NCBI GenBank assembly: GCA_910575405.1
Contig: CAJTER010000001.1
Span: 62,001 to 126,000, forward strand
From: Clostridia bacterium
GTDB taxonomy: Bacteria; Bacillota; Clostridia; Peptostreptococcales; Anaerovoracaceae
DNA length: 64,000 nt
Direction: 5' to 3'
How positions within the stretch are numbered: position 1 is the first letter of the stretch; the number at the start of each line of letters is the position of its first letter. Shown here piece after piece: positions 7,969-17,463 of the stretch. The translations under genes and the position numbers were made by a program. The notes beneath the pieces were generated by a model. The model ran no database searches. It was given only the letters and a program-made list of their open reading frames with translations, and had not been told where the DNA came from.

Positions 7969-8891
7969 TCTTTCTCTCCTTCCTCAAGAAGACGGTCAAT
8001 AACAGCTACCAGGTGTCCGATTTCCGGCTTTGACATCTGTTCGTCTGCTCCCAGGCTCTTGCCTTTGATTTCCATTTCTTTATTGATGAGAGATGAGAAA
8101 ATAACCAACGGAATTTTCTTGAGCCTCGGATCGTCTTTTACCAGCTTCGTCAGTCTGTGTCCGTCCATTTCCGGCATTTCGATATCTGTAATGATCAGGC
8201 TTGCTTTTTCATACAGATCCTCATTATCACGGATAGTGCACAGGTAATCCCATGCTTCCTTGCCATTATTAAACTTTTTGAGATTTTGGTAGCCTGCTTT
8301 TTTAAGGGACTGTTCTACCATCATTCCCAGCAGCACGGAGTCCTCTGCAAAGAGGATCGTATGCTTTTTGTTTTCTGTACGCTGGCCTAAGGCTTCAATT
8401 TCGGACATCTGAATTCCCGTTTCCGGCGCCAGCTCTGCTGTGATTTTTTCAAAGTCCAAAATAGTGATGAGCTGGCTGTTGCACTGGGCAATACCCGTTG
8501 CAATACCATCATCATCCTCCCCGCGGTACAGGGTCTTATCTGGTTTTTGAATGTCCTTCCAGGAGATTCTCTGGATTCCCACTACCGCCTGGACGCGGAA
8601 TGCGATGTTCAGCTTGTTAAAATTGGTTACAATAAACAAATCCTTTGGCTGCCGTTCCGTTTCCTTGCCTGTCAAATATCTGGGCAGATCCACTACAGTC
8701 AGGACAATGCCTCTCGGCTTGAAAATCCCTTCCACGCAATCGTGGGAATGCGGAATCGGTTTTACCGTATCCGACATCATAATTTCTTTTACTTTTGCAA
8801 CATTAATACCGTAGGATTCACCATAAATAGTGAACTCCATAATTTCCATTTCATTGGTTCCTGATTCCAGTAAGATTTCTGTCTCAGCCAT
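7953..8891 (-). CDS. cheV: Chemotaxis adaptor CheV (CheW-REC fusion)
   Basis: 312 residues: a CheW-like domain at about 15-155, a linker, and a receiver domain at 178-305. Receiver residues are intact: Glu183-Asp184, phosphoacceptor Asp236 in IITDIEMPEMDG, and the Lys in MSKPE. CheV couples receptors to CheA and gives adaptation through phosphorylation of its receiver. The gene lies between cheD and the EAL-HDOD gene in the fla operon, away from cheA and cheW at 39-42 kb. RBS GCGAGGT. Confidence 0.95.
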   Translation of the reverse strand: MAETEILLESGTNEMEIMEFTIYGESYGINVAKVKEIMMSDTVKPIPHSHDCVEGIFKPRGIVLTVVDLPRYLTGKETERQPKDLFIVTNFNKLNIAFRVQAVVGIQRISWKDIQKPDKTLYRGEDDDGIATGIAQCNSQLITILDFEKITAELAPETGIQMSEIEALGQRTENKKHTILFAEDSVLLGMMVEQSLKKAGYQNLKKFNNGKEAWDYLCTIRDNEDLYEKASLIITDIEMPEMDGHRLTKLVKDDPRLKKIPLVIFSSLINKEMEIKGKSLGADEQMSKPEIGHLVAVIDRLLEEGEKEWTNA

Positions 8892-8935
8892 AGTTTTACC
8901 TCGCTTCCTGTATTCGGGGATTTAACAATTTTCTT

Positions 8936-9433
8936 TTACAGGATTATCTCTGGCTTTCCGATAATCCTGAGCTTTACTTCTCCTGTGGATACATCCATGA
9001 GCATCGTCCTGGCCGTTGTCCCGCCTACATCCTGCTTTTGTATCCGAATGCCTTCTTCTTGCATAACCTTTTTTACGCTTTCAGCATTCCTCTCTCCAAT
9101 GTGTCCCAGAGCTCCTGCTGCTCCGCCGCCTGCAAACATCTGTGCGCCCCCGGCGATTTTGCATATATATCTATTTTTTCGTCCCCCAAAAGCGCCTAGC
9201 TTTCTAAGGGTTTCCTTAATCCCTGTATCTGCAAATTTATAAACACTTGAACTTTTGGCCCCGGTCGCTTCAGGGAGCATAATGTGAATGAGTGCGCCCA
9301 GCTTTATCATGGGGTCATAAATTGTAATACCTATACATGAGCCAAGGGCATGGGTGATTAAAACTCCTTCCTGCCTGGCTATCTTCATATCCGCAATACC
9401 TACTTTAATTTCCTTGCTATTCTTGTTGATCAT
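8936..9433 (-). CDS. cheD: Chemoreceptor glutamine deamidase CheD
   Basis: 165 residues. Catalytic Cys33 in ALGSCIGITIYDP, His50 in GALIHIMLPEA and a Thr in VGGTTART form the CheD active site. CheD deamidates receptor glutamines and also stimulates CheC. Its start overlaps the cheC 3' end by 17 bases, consistent with the physical CheC-CheD partnership. Confidence 0.95.
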   Translation of the reverse strand: MINKNSKEIKVGIADMKIARQEGVLITHALGSCIGITIYDPMIKLGALIHIMLPEATGAKSSSVYKFADTGIKETLRKLGAFGGRKNRYICKIAGGAQMFAGGGAAGALGHIGERNAESVKKVMQEEGIRIQKQDVGGTTARTMLMDVSTGEVKLRIIGKPEIIL

Positions 9434-10052
9434 ATCCGCCCACCAGCTTATTCATCAATTTATTTAAAGATTCAATATCCGGAAGCATCAAGATGGTGCT
9501 GTCGTGTTTTTCGTTTCCCAGTATTAACTTACCATTAATCAACATCAGCTGATCGGTCTCATAGCCCAATTCTGCCATAGGTACGGCCAAAATCCCACCC
9601 AACATATTGACTGCAATCGCAGGTACGGATAAATGGATGTCCATGCCTGCCAATGTAGAAATAGCACTGGCATAAGAAGAAAGCATGATGTTTCCTACTT
9701 CGGTTAATACGGAGATTTCCATTTCATGAAGCTGGAAAAAGTTTTCAATTTCCTTTCCCAGTATGCGTTTTAAAACTGCATTAACAAAGTCCATCCGCAG
9801 AAGGAACAGCATCGTTCCCTTTACGTCCTCGCTCATCTGTACCAAAATTGCTGCAACAATATCTTCCGGCCCGCCCAGATGATCGATGGCATCATTAAAT
9901 TCTTTAATCTGGATTTCCGGTACGGTCATTTTGATGGTGTCACCTACCAGTGCAGAAAGGGCTGTTGCAGCGCTTCCTGTACCAATACTACCGATTTCAC
10001 GCATCACATCCAGGGCCATACCATCCAATTCTTCATAACTTTTAATACTCAT
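9417..10052 (-). CDS. cheC: CheY-P phosphatase CheC
   Basis: 211 residues with two CheC-type helices. The second active site is intact (Ser114-x3-Glu118-x2-Asn121 in SVLTEVGN). In the first, the key Asn is replaced by Ser22 (DVMREIGS), so this protein probably has only one working site. CheC dephosphorylates CheY-P and is activated by CheD, encoded immediately downstream with an overlap. RBS AAGGAA. Confidence 0.93.
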   Translation of the reverse strand: MSIKSYEELDGMALDVMREIGSIGTGSAATALSALVGDTIKMTVPEIQIKEFNDAIDHLGGPEDIVAAILVQMSEDVKGTMLFLLRMDFVNAVLKRILGKEIENFFQLHEMEISVLTEVGNIMLSSYASAISTLAGMDIHLSVPAIAVNMLGGILAVPMAELGYETDQLMLINGKLILGNEKHDSTILMLPDIESLNKLMNKLVGGYDQQE

Positions 10053-10107
10053 ATGTTGTTCCTTCCTGGTTTATTCCCGGTTTCATTCACCGCTCGCCCT
10101 GTATTCA

Positions 10108-10818
10108 TCAGCCTCGCAGGCTGTTGATGGTCTGCTCTACTTCATCGGAGGTCTGGACCATTTTCAGTGCATAGGAATATGCCCTTGATGCCTGAATGAC
10201 TTTTGAATATTCCTCTGCCAAATCCACATTGGACATTTCCAGGTATCCGGAACGCAGCCTCGGACTCTCCACTAAAAGAGGCGGTCCATTTTTAGGAACA
10301 GGGGAAAATTCGTTATCCCCTACAGAAAGCATCCCGTCTGTATTAGCAAAGGTTACCACTAACGGGTCCACGGCAGCCTTTCCATCTACTACCCGGATGG
10401 GATTTCTGTTTGCGTCCAGTACCAGCTTTCCTGCATCCGTAATCAGATACATACCATTTGTCCTTACTGAGGCGGAAAAGTGCCCGTCCCTTGTGTATGT
10501 AATGTCGCCTGATGCCGGATCCTGAAGTACAAAGAAGCCTTCGCCCAAAATCGCATAATCCATTGGCTGATAGGTCGGTACTGCAGCTGTTGGTGAAACA
10601 TCCACATCTGTCCTCTCCACCATCATTCCGGTTCCTGCTTTGAGTCTGGTAAGATCCTCTTCCGGAGCTCTCATATTGTAATACATCAGATCCAGAAAAG
10701 CGCCGCTTTTCATTTTGTAGCCCGATGTATTCAAGTTGGCAATATTATTTGAAAGAATATTCATATGCTCCTGATGCGATCTTACACCGCGTGCTGCTGT
10801 CCAAAACGAAGTATCCAT
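10108..10818 (-). CDS. flgG: Flagellar rod protein FlgG (FlhP-like)
   Basis: 236 residues. The N-terminal rod motif (MNILSNNIANLNTSGYK at about 19-35) and the C-terminal helix (GYLEMSNVDLAEEYSKVI, then ASRAYSYALKM) are those of the FlgG/FlgF/FlhP group. It forms part of the rod outside the membrane and is secreted by the flagellar export system. It is the second of two such genes in tandem. FlgG is preferred over FlgF for this copy because it retains the conserved middle LGEGFFVLQDP and the SNVDLAEE end. RBS AAAGGAGG. The FlgF and FlgG labels could be swapped. Confidence 0.8.
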   Translation of the reverse strand: MDTSFWTAARGVRSHQEHMNILSNNIANLNTSGYKMKSGAFLDLMYYNMRAPEEDLTRLKAGTGMMVERTDVDVSPTAAVPTYQPMDYAILGEGFFVLQDPASGDITYTRDGHFSASVRTNGMYLITDAGKLVLDANRNPIRVVDGKAAVDPLVVTFANTDGMLSVGDNEFSPVPKNGPPLLVESPRLRSGYLEMSNVDLAEEYSKVIQASRAYSYALKMVQTSDEVEQTINSLRG

Positions 10819-10857
10819 TCAGTTCCCTCCTTTACGTTTATCTGTGTTCTTTTTTCT

Positions 10858-11616
10858 TTAAGCTGGCCCCAGTTCCGATACGATCTTTGCAATAAGCTGA
10901 TCATACGTTTTCATAATCTGGGAAGAGCTCTGCAGGGCTCTCTGTCCGCTCATCATATTGACCATTTCCTTAACTGCGTCTACGTTGGAATTTTCCAGCG
11001 CGCTGTTTACCACCTTTGCGTCGGTGGCATCCCTTGCGCCTCCATTTGGCGCTACGAATACGTTTCCAGTCTCTTTAATGAGCTGCGCGTCATAATCCTG
11101 AAAGTCCACAATCCGCAGTGTGCCGTAGCGGCGGTTTCCGTCTTCGCTGTAAATGGTGCCATAGGAGTCTACTTTTATTTTGTCTGTACCGAGCCTGATG
11201 GGGCCGTTTTCTCCCAGTACCCGTCCGATAGTCGGCAGATACAGATAGCCCTGATCATCTAAGGTAAAGGATCCGTTTCTCGTATAGACGGTTCCATTCT
11301 GACCCTGGATGCAGAAAAATCCATCGCCCGAAATGGCAAAGTCAAGAGCTCTTCTGGTAGGGCCATAGCTGGCAGTCGTATAGTCGGTTACCGTTTCATC
11401 GGAAGCCCGTATCATTGCCATTGTGCCTATGGGATAGGCGTTTGTCTTGTCCTTGTTTCCAATTCTCGACATGAGCACCTCCCGAAAGGTGGTCGCCATG
11501 TATCGGTCGCTCCGAAAGCCCGGAGTGTAAACATTTCCCATGTTGTTACTGATTACATTAAGATTCCGGTTTTGGGTCAGCATACCGGATGTTGCGTTAT
11601 AAAACCCCTGAAACAT
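10858..11616 (-). CDS. flgF: Flagellar rod protein FlgF (FlhO-like)
   Basis: 252 residues beginning MFQGFYNATSGMLTQNRN, similar to FlhO of Bacillus. The rod signature LNVISNNMGNVYTPGF is present. The C-terminus (ENSNVDAVKEMVNMMSGQRA) is typical of rod and hook proteins. The gene lies three bases after sigD, with its RBS AAGGAGAA inside the end of sigD, and ahead of the flgG copy. The pair resembles the flhO-flhP pair in Bacillus, but here it lies within the fla/che operon. Confidence 0.75.
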   Translation of the reverse strand: MFQGFYNATSGMLTQNRNLNVISNNMGNVYTPGFRSDRYMATTFREVLMSRIGNKDKTNAYPIGTMAMIRASDETVTDYTTASYGPTRRALDFAISGDGFFCIQGQNGTVYTRNGSFTLDDQGYLYLPTIGRVLGENGPIRLGTDKIKVDSYGTIYSEDGNRRYGTLRIVDFQDYDAQLIKETGNVFVAPNGGARDATDAKVVNSALENSNVDAVKEMVNMMSGQRALQSSSQIMKTYDQLIAKIVSELGPA

Positions 11617-11619
11617 TCC

Positions 11620-12426
11620 TCATTCTCCTTTCCTCTCTGGCTTGAGCTGTAGCTCGTTTTCCATATAGTCCTTCAGTTTGCCGATTGCTGTCGCATGAAT
11701 CTGAGAGACTCTTGGTTCACTGACTTCCATGATCTCGGCTATTTGCTTCATATTTAATTCATCCACATAGTACAGGGAAATCACCATTTGCTCCTTTTCC
11801 TTTAACACCCGTATTCCGGCTGTAAGGACGGATTTAAATTCCTGTTCTAAAAAGGATTCCTCCGGCTGTTCGCCAACAATGTCGGATGGAATTGCCACCG
11901 GCTGTTTGTTCTCGGTTGCTCCATCTAACATCATATCTAATGATACCACAGAAAACAAATTAATTTTCGAATTTATTTCACGAAATTTATCTGTTGTTAC
12001 GCCAAGGCGCTCCGCAATCTCGTGTTCCTCTGGCATCCGCCCCTTTTCTGCGGATAATTCCTCAATAGCCTCCTGGATCATTTTGGCATTGCGTCTAGTG
12101 CTCCTGGGTATCCAATCCTGCTTTCTGGCAAGATCGATAATCATTCCCCGAATCCGTTTGGATATATAGGTTTCAAACTTTACATTTTTTTCTGGTTCAA
12201 ATTTGTCAATGGAATTCATCAGCATAATTACGCCTTCACTGATAATATCATCCATCTGGGCAAAACTCAGGTACACATCCCGCATCCGAATTGCCGCGCT
12301 TTTGATGATGTACAGATACCGCAGCACCAGTTCCTGTTTCACTTCAAGGGAGCCGGTTTTGCCGTACTGCTCAAAAAGCTCTTCATTTGATTTGTCAAGA
12401 AACTGTCTGTTGGGTTCCATCTCCAT
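11620..12426 (-). CDS. sigD: RNA polymerase sigma factor SigD/FliA/WhiG
   Basis: 268 residues. Region 2 (QMDDIISEGVIMLMNSIDKF, then FETYISKRIRGMIIDLAR) is followed by WIPRSTRR, the FliA/SigD hallmark. Region 4 carries LNMKQIAEIMEVSEPRVSQI. It directs transcription of late flagellar and chemotaxis genes; matching promoters are seen before fliD, flagellin and the chemoreceptor. Anti-sigma factor FlgM is not in the window. It lies 19 bases after flhA, exactly where flhF and flhG would be expected. Confidence 0.96.
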   Translation of the reverse strand: MEMEPNRQFLDKSNEELFEQYGKTGSLEVKQELVLRYLYIIKSAAIRMRDVYLSFAQMDDIISEGVIMLMNSIDKFEPEKNVKFETYISKRIRGMIIDLARKQDWIPRSTRRNAKMIQEAIEELSAEKGRMPEEHEIAERLGVTTDKFREINSKINLFSVVSLDMMLDGATENKQPVAIPSDIVGEQPEESFLEQEFKSVLTAGIRVLKEKEQMVISLYYVDELNMKQIAEIMEVSEPRVSQIHATAIGKLKDYMENELQLKPERKGE

Positions 12427-12445
12427 ATCGCATCCCTGCCTTATC

Positions 12446-14518
12446 TCACGATTGTGTAATATTGCCTACTGCCTGGATCTGCACATTGCTCGAAATTTCA
12501 TTAAAGGAAAGTACATAGATACCTGGGTAAAATGGCTCCAGCATGCGGTAAACGTATACACGAATCACTTGACTGGTGAGGATGACCGGATCCTGTGACA
12601 GCTCGCTGAACTTTTTCAGCTCTTCGCCGATCTGTTCGATTACGTGCTGCATCACATCCGGGCTCAGGGCAAGGTATACGCCCTGTTCACTCTTTGCCAT
12701 GCTCTCTACCATCTGTTTCTCCAGATTTGCATCTAAAGTAAGTACTCTCATCTGCCCGCCTGTACAGAACTTCCTTGTAATAGTCCGCTTCAGTGCCATA
12801 CGAACCTGTTCAATTACGGTTGTAATATCACTTCCCGCAGCAGCGCAGTCGGAAACGGTTTCCAAAATCGTTTCCATATCCTTGATTGGAATTCCTTCCT
12901 TGAGAAGACTCGTCAGTATCTTCTGCAGGTTTGCATAAGTTACAATGGTCGGAACTGCCTCTTCCACCAGTTCCGGCGATGTCTTCTTGAGGCTTTCCAC
13001 AAGCTGAACCACTTCCTGGCGGTTAAGAAGCTCGTGGGCGTGCTGACGGATTGTCTCCGATAAATGAGTCAGCATTACCGATAGCGGGTCAATAACCGTA
13101 TATCCGTAGATTTCCGCCAGTTCTTTGTTTTCCGGCAGGATCCATTTACTCGGTATACCGTATGCCGGCTCTACTGTTTCAATTCCGTCTATCTCAGCTG
13201 TAGGTGAAACAGGCTCTAATGCCAGATAGTGATCCACCAGAATTTCGCCTCTTGCCACTTCTTCGCCCTTCACCTTTATCACGTATTGGTTTGTATTGAG
13301 ACTGGAGCTGTCCCGCAGCCGCACGGAAGGAATGACAAATCCCATTTCCTGCGCGTACTGCCGCCTGAAGATGACGATACGGTTGAGCATCTTTCCTCCG
13401 CTGGATTCATCCACCAGAGGAATCAGGCTGTAGCCGAATTCCATTTCAACGGGCTCAACTCCAATCAGGGAGTACACATTGTTGATATCCTTATAAAAGT
13501 CTTCTTCGGTCTGGGGCTGTTCTTCCCCTACCCCGCTCACATCCTGGGCAGTTGCCATAGCCAGTTCTTTGGCCTCTGTCTGCATCCTCCGCATGAGGAT
13601 GAGTCCACCGAAGATGAGGATGCAGGATATGACGATGAGCTGGAACTTAGGCATCCCTGGAACCAGGGTCAGCACCAACAGCACGCCGCCGGTCATCATG
13701 ATGGTCTTTGGCTGAGCCAGGAACTGCCTGGAAACGTCTTCATTGAGACTTCCCTCAGATACAGCTCTTGTTACGATCATGCCCGTTGCCGTGGAAATCA
13801 GCAGGGCCGGGATCTGGGATACCAGTCCGTCTCCTACGGTTGCGATGGAGTAGACGGAAAGTACCTCGGTAAGTTCCATGCCGCCGGAAATCATACCGAT
13901 TGCACAGCCTCCGATGAGGTTGATGGCGGTGATGATCAGGGACATGATAGCGTCTCCCTTTACGATCTTGGTAGCACCATCCATAGCGCCATAAAAGTCC
14001 GCTTCTTTTTGTATCTTTTCGCGGCGTTCCTTTGCTTCCTGTTCGTTGATGAGGCCGGAACTGAGATCCGCGTCGATTGCCATCTGTTTACCCGGCATTG
14101 CGTCCAGTGTGAATCTCGCTGCAACTTCGGCAACTCGCTCCGCGCCTTTTGTAATAACCAGGAATTGAACCAGCATGATAATCAAAAATATGATAAATCC
14201 AACGATTACGTTCCCCTGCAGAACAAAATCTCCAAAAGATTTGATGACCTGCCCTGCTGCACCGGAATTGGTCAAAATGTTACGGGTGGAAGATACGTTG
14301 ATCCCCAGCCGGTACAGCGTGGTAATCAGCAGCAGGGAGGGGAATATGGAAAATTCCAGCGCTCCTGTTATGTTCATGCTGATGAGGAGTATAATCATTG
14401 AAAGCGATATGTTTATGATAATCATTACATCCAGGAAAAATGGATTTAATGGAATAATCAGCAGTAAGACGATGACTACTACAAAGAGCGCCACCGTATT
14501 ATTCATAATTTTTTTCAT
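12446..14518 (-). CDS. flhA: Flagellar export gate protein FlhA
   Basis: 690 residues, the usual length. Eight N-terminal transmembrane helices span about 1-310, and the FHIPEP region includes FTLDAMPGKQMAIDADL. The cytoplasmic docking domain follows, with ILTSLLKEGIPIKDMETILE. FlhA is the export-gate ring that receives chaperone-substrate complexes such as FliS-flagellin. It lies 28 bases after flhB. Confidence 0.98.
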   Translation of the reverse strand: MKKIMNNTVALFVVVIVLLLIIPLNPFFLDVMIIINISLSMIILLISMNITGALEFSIFPSLLLITTLYRLGINVSSTRNILTNSGAAGQVIKSFGDFVLQGNVIVGFIIFLIIMLVQFLVITKGAERVAEVAARFTLDAMPGKQMAIDADLSSGLINEQEAKERREKIQKEADFYGAMDGATKIVKGDAIMSLIITAINLIGGCAIGMISGGMELTEVLSVYSIATVGDGLVSQIPALLISTATGMIVTRAVSEGSLNEDVSRQFLAQPKTIMMTGGVLLVLTLVPGMPKFQLIVISCILIFGGLILMRRMQTEAKELAMATAQDVSGVGEEQPQTEEDFYKDINNVYSLIGVEPVEMEFGYSLIPLVDESSGGKMLNRIVIFRRQYAQEMGFVIPSVRLRDSSSLNTNQYVIKVKGEEVARGEILVDHYLALEPVSPTAEIDGIETVEPAYGIPSKWILPENKELAEIYGYTVIDPLSVMLTHLSETIRQHAHELLNRQEVVQLVESLKKTSPELVEEAVPTIVTYANLQKILTSLLKEGIPIKDMETILETVSDCAAAGSDITTVIEQVRMALKRTITRKFCTGGQMRVLTLDANLEKQMVESMAKSEQGVYLALSPDVMQHVIEQIGEELKKFSELSQDPVILTSQVIRVYVYRMLEPFYPGIYVLSFNEISSNVQIQAVGNITQS

Positions 14519-14546
14519 TTCACTCCGTCTTTCTTAGTTATGCCTG

Positions 14547-15656
14547 TTAGTTAAGCCTGCTATTGTTTGTCTGCTGAGGGTTCTGAACGCCCTCTTTTCC
14601 ATTGAGCTTATATACGTATACGAGAACCTCCGCAACTGCGCTGTAGTATTCAGCCGGAATTTCCTGGCCGATCTCCGTGGTGGCAAAGATTCCTCTTGCA
14701 AGCGGCTTATTTTCTACAACTGCAACCTGGTTTTCCTCTCCTACGCTGATGATGCGCCGGGCCAGCTCATCCTGTCCCTTTGCCAGGAGCACAGGTGCAT
14801 TGTCGTTATCCATGTCATAGCGCAGCGCTACGGCAAAATGGGTCGGGTTTTTAATAATAACATCCGCATCCGGCACAGACTGCATCATTCTGGATCTCGC
14901 CCTCTGCCTCTGGATTTCTTTTATCTTTCCTTTTATCTGCGGATTACCTTCTGTCTGTTTGTACTCTTCCTTTATATCATGCTTTGACATCTTGATGTTG
15001 CGCTCGTATTCCCATCTCTGATACATATAGTCAAAGACCGCGATGACCAGAAAGACCAGGCACAGCTTGAGCACCATTTCCATTACAAGATTCAATATAT
15101 ACGCCATGGACATCTTGGCATCCATATCCATTGTCCTGGCAATCGAAATAAAGTCGGATTTTAATATGGTGTACATGATGGCCGCCATGACGATAATTTT
15201 GAGCATACTTTTCAGCAGTTCTACCAGATTTTTGAGGGAAAACATTTTTTTGATTCCCTTCAGCGGGCTGAGTCTGCTGAACTTAGGCTGCATACTTTTG
15301 CGCGAGAACAGAAATTTCGTCTGAACTCCTGTGCCCAGTATTCCCAGCATCATGCAGATAAGCATAATGGGGATCAGACATCTTGCAGCTGTCATGGCAA
15401 AATCCTGGCTGAGCCTCTGTAGAGTTCCCATGGAAGTCTCGGTAGCGCTTCCCGCCATATTTACCATTGATACCATAAAAGAGCTGGTGGATTCCACAAT
15501 GCCGGGAAACAGCAGCTTTAATGAGTAGAATGCCCCGAATACAAAAACAACGCTGACAACATCCTTGCTAAAAAAGACATTACCTTCCTTTCGCTCGTCC
15601 CGTCGTTTTTTGGGGGTCGCTTTTTCGGTTTTTTCTTCTCCGCCTCCACCCGCCAA
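14547..15656 (-). CDS. flhB: Flagellar export switch protein FlhB
   Basis: 369 residues from a TTG at 15654-15656, preferred because AAGGA sits about 10 bases upstream and the product then begins MAGGGGEEKTEKATPKKRRD, as FlhB does; a GTG three codons earlier is too close to that RBS. It has four membrane helices and the self-cleavage motif NPTH within VIIKNPTHFAVA. Cleavage switches export from rod/hook to filament substrates. A second, soluble FlhB-like gene lies at 37417. Confidence 0.96.
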   Translation of the reverse strand: MAGGGGEEKTEKATPKKRRDERKEGNVFFSKDVVSVVFVFGAFYSLKLLFPGIVESTSSFMVSMVNMAGSATETSMGTLQRLSQDFAMTAARCLIPIMLICMMLGILGTGVQTKFLFSRKSMQPKFSRLSPLKGIKKMFSLKNLVELLKSMLKIIVMAAIMYTILKSDFISIARTMDMDAKMSMAYILNLVMEMVLKLCLVFLVIAVFDYMYQRWEYERNIKMSKHDIKEEYKQTEGNPQIKGKIKEIQRQRARSRMMQSVPDADVIIKNPTHFAVALRYDMDNDNAPVLLAKGQDELARRIISVGEENQVAVVENKPLARGIFATTEIGQEIPAEYYSAVAEVLVYVYKLNGKEGVQNPQQTNNSRLN

Positions 15657-15743
15657 GCTTCTCACATCCTTTTATGGGTCATGTTCTTTTTGCTGTAACT
15701 TGAGGCTGCTCGGAGAATTTTGCCCGGGCCCTGCCTTACTTAT

Positions 15744-16514
15744 CTAAATGGTGGTCAGCGCGTGCTGAACCGCCTTCATCATTTCCGAAATTATGGTTCC
15801 CAGGTAATCTGCCACCGGCGATGCCAGGAACATCAATATGCAAAATCCCAGAAGGATTTTAAGCGGGATATCCAGGATAAACAGGTTGATCTGAGGAATA
15901 ATCTTCATCAGTATGCCTACTCCAATATCCAGAACCAGCACAATCCCCACAACAGGGAACGCCAGTCTTACTGCCAGCAGAACGCATTTATAAAAAATCT
16001 CCAGCATGTTTCCCGCAGCTTCTGTCCCAAAAGCGATTTCCCCGTAGGGGACAATGTCTGCTGATGTAACCAAAATATCCATCAAAGCTAGGTGTCCGTC
16101 TACTGCAAAGAAGAGCAGCATAAAAAACATGTTGAGGATATTACCAGTCAGGGCTATCTGCACGCCGTTTTGCGCATCATAGGTACTAGCCATACCAAGC
16201 GCCATGGAAAAGTCGATAATCGATCCCGCATACGTAACTGCAAATGCGAAAAGCTGCATGACAAACCCCAGCAAATATCCGATGAGAAGCTCCTTGAACA
16301 GCAACACCCCAAATTCAATGGGCGAGGCAATATCGGGAATTGAGCTTTCTGGTGCAACCGAAAAAATCAATATAGTAAGCCCCAGCGCCAAACCTGTCTT
16401 GGCCATGGCCGGAATGTTGCGCCTGCCAAAAATCGGGTTCAGGAATATAAATCCGGACATCCGCATCTGAATCAGGCAAAAAAGCATGAATTCCTGCGTT
16501 CCTGCAATCAGCAT
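15744..16514 (-). CDS. fliR: Flagellar export protein FliR
   Basis: 256 residues, highly hydrophobic with about six helices. The conserved region FLNPIFGRRNIPAMAKTGLA is near the start and the FliR end (MILASPVADYLG type) is recognisable. It is an export-gate core subunit with FliP and FliQ. It lies ten bases after fliQ. The 87-base gap before flhB contains no gene. Confidence 0.95.
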   Translation of the reverse strand: MLIAGTQEFMLFCLIQMRMSGFIFLNPIFGRRNIPAMAKTGLALGLTILIFSVAPESSIPDIASPIEFGVLLFKELLIGYLLGFVMQLFAFAVTYAGSIIDFSMALGMASTYDAQNGVQIALTGNILNMFFMLLFFAVDGHLALMDILVTSADIVPYGEIAFGTEAAGNMLEIFYKCVLLAVRLAFPVVGIVLVLDIGVGILMKIIPQINLFILDIPLKILLGFCILMFLASPVADYLGTIISEMMKAVQHALTTI

Positions 16515-16524
16515 ATGCTACTCC

Positions 16525-16785
16525 TTACCCTGCCATCAGGACAAATATCCTGGCCATAAAATCCTGCAGAGTCTGAAGCATGGTACTTCCCGTCATAATC
16601 AGCATCAGGCCGATTACGATAAGCTTTGGTACAAAGGTAATCGTCTGCTCGTGGATCTGTGTCGCTGCCTGAAGTATGGAAATCAAAACTCCTACCAACA
16701 TGCTGACGATGAGTACCGGGCCTCCCAGCTGGACGGCCAGAATAAAAAAGTCATACATTAAATCTGTAACTTCAGCTGATGTCAT
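16525..16785 (-). CDS. fliQ: Flagellar export protein FliQ
   Basis: 86 residues with two transmembrane helices around QLGGPVLIVSMLVGVLISIL and LMLIMTGSTMLQTL. The motif ATQIHEQTITFVPKL is the FliQ signature. It is part of the FliPQR export core and is located between fliP and fliR. RBS GGAGG. Confidence 0.97.
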   Translation of the reverse strand: MTSAEVTDLMYDFFILAVQLGGPVLIVSMLVGVLISILQAATQIHEQTITFVPKLIVIGLMLIMTGSTMLQTLQDFMARIFVLMAG

Positions 16786-16803
16786 CTCTAACCTCCGTTG
16801 TCA

Positions 16804-17463
16804 CTAGTTGAATCCGTTTACAATGGACTGGAATAAAAGTTCCCACCCATTTACCGTTACAAATAGAAGAAGTTTGAACGGCAAGGCAATGGTCGCGGGT
16901 GGAAGCATGATCATACCCATTGACATGAGCACACTGGCCACAATGACATCGATGAGCAGAAAGGGAATAAAAATCAAAAATCCCGCCATGAAGCCTTTTT
17001 TCAGTTCACTTGTCATAAACGACGGAACGATTACAGAAAGCGGGAGTTCTTCTATATTCTCTGGTTTTTCTATATCTGCCAGTTCCATAAAAAGGTTGAC
17101 GGAACTGACTTCCGTCTGCTTTAACATAAACTGCTTCATGGGAACCTGCGCTCGTTCGAGAGCCTGTTCCTGGGTTATCTCCCCCTCTATATAAGGCTGG
17201 TATGCCTGCTCGTTAATATCATCAAAAACAGGACGCATGATGAATATCGTCAAAAATAGTGCGATACCAATGAGCACCATGTTGGGAGGTGTCTGCTGTA
17301 TACCCAGAGCGTTTCTGGTAAAGGAAAGAATGATGATGGTCCTCACAAAGGAAGTCATCATAATCAGGAGTGATGGCAGTACCATAACTGCCGTCAGCAT
17401 CGCCAGAATCTCTAAGGTTGGTACGCCATTCCCATTTATGTTAATCAAAGAGTTAGTGTCCAT
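16804..17463 (-). CDS. fliP: Flagellar export protein FliP
   Basis: 219 residues from the ATG at 17461-17463, preceded by GAGAGGG; a TTG seven codons earlier is less likely. Motifs include TSFVRTIIILSFTRNALG and PFLLIDVIVASVLMSMGMIM. It forms the FliP5 core of the export gate. Its start overlaps the end of fliO by 11 bases, so translation is probably coupled. Confidence 0.97.
   Translation of the reverse strand: MDTNSLININGNGVPTLEILAMLTAVMVLPSLLIMMTSFVRTIIILSFTRNALGIQQTPPNMVLIGIALFLTIFIMRPVFDDINEQAYQPYIEGEITQEQALERAQVPMKQFMLKQTEVSSVNLFMELADIEKPENIEELPLSVIVPSFMTSELKKGFMAGFLIFIPFLLIDVIVASVLMSMGMIMLPPATIALPFKLLLFVTVNGWELLFQSIVNGFN

Noticed and set aside
13229-14401. 390-codon open frame on the plus strand
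   Set aside because: Lies wholly antisense to flhA, has His/Gln/Asp-rich random composition and no RBS; a shadow of codon bias in flhA.
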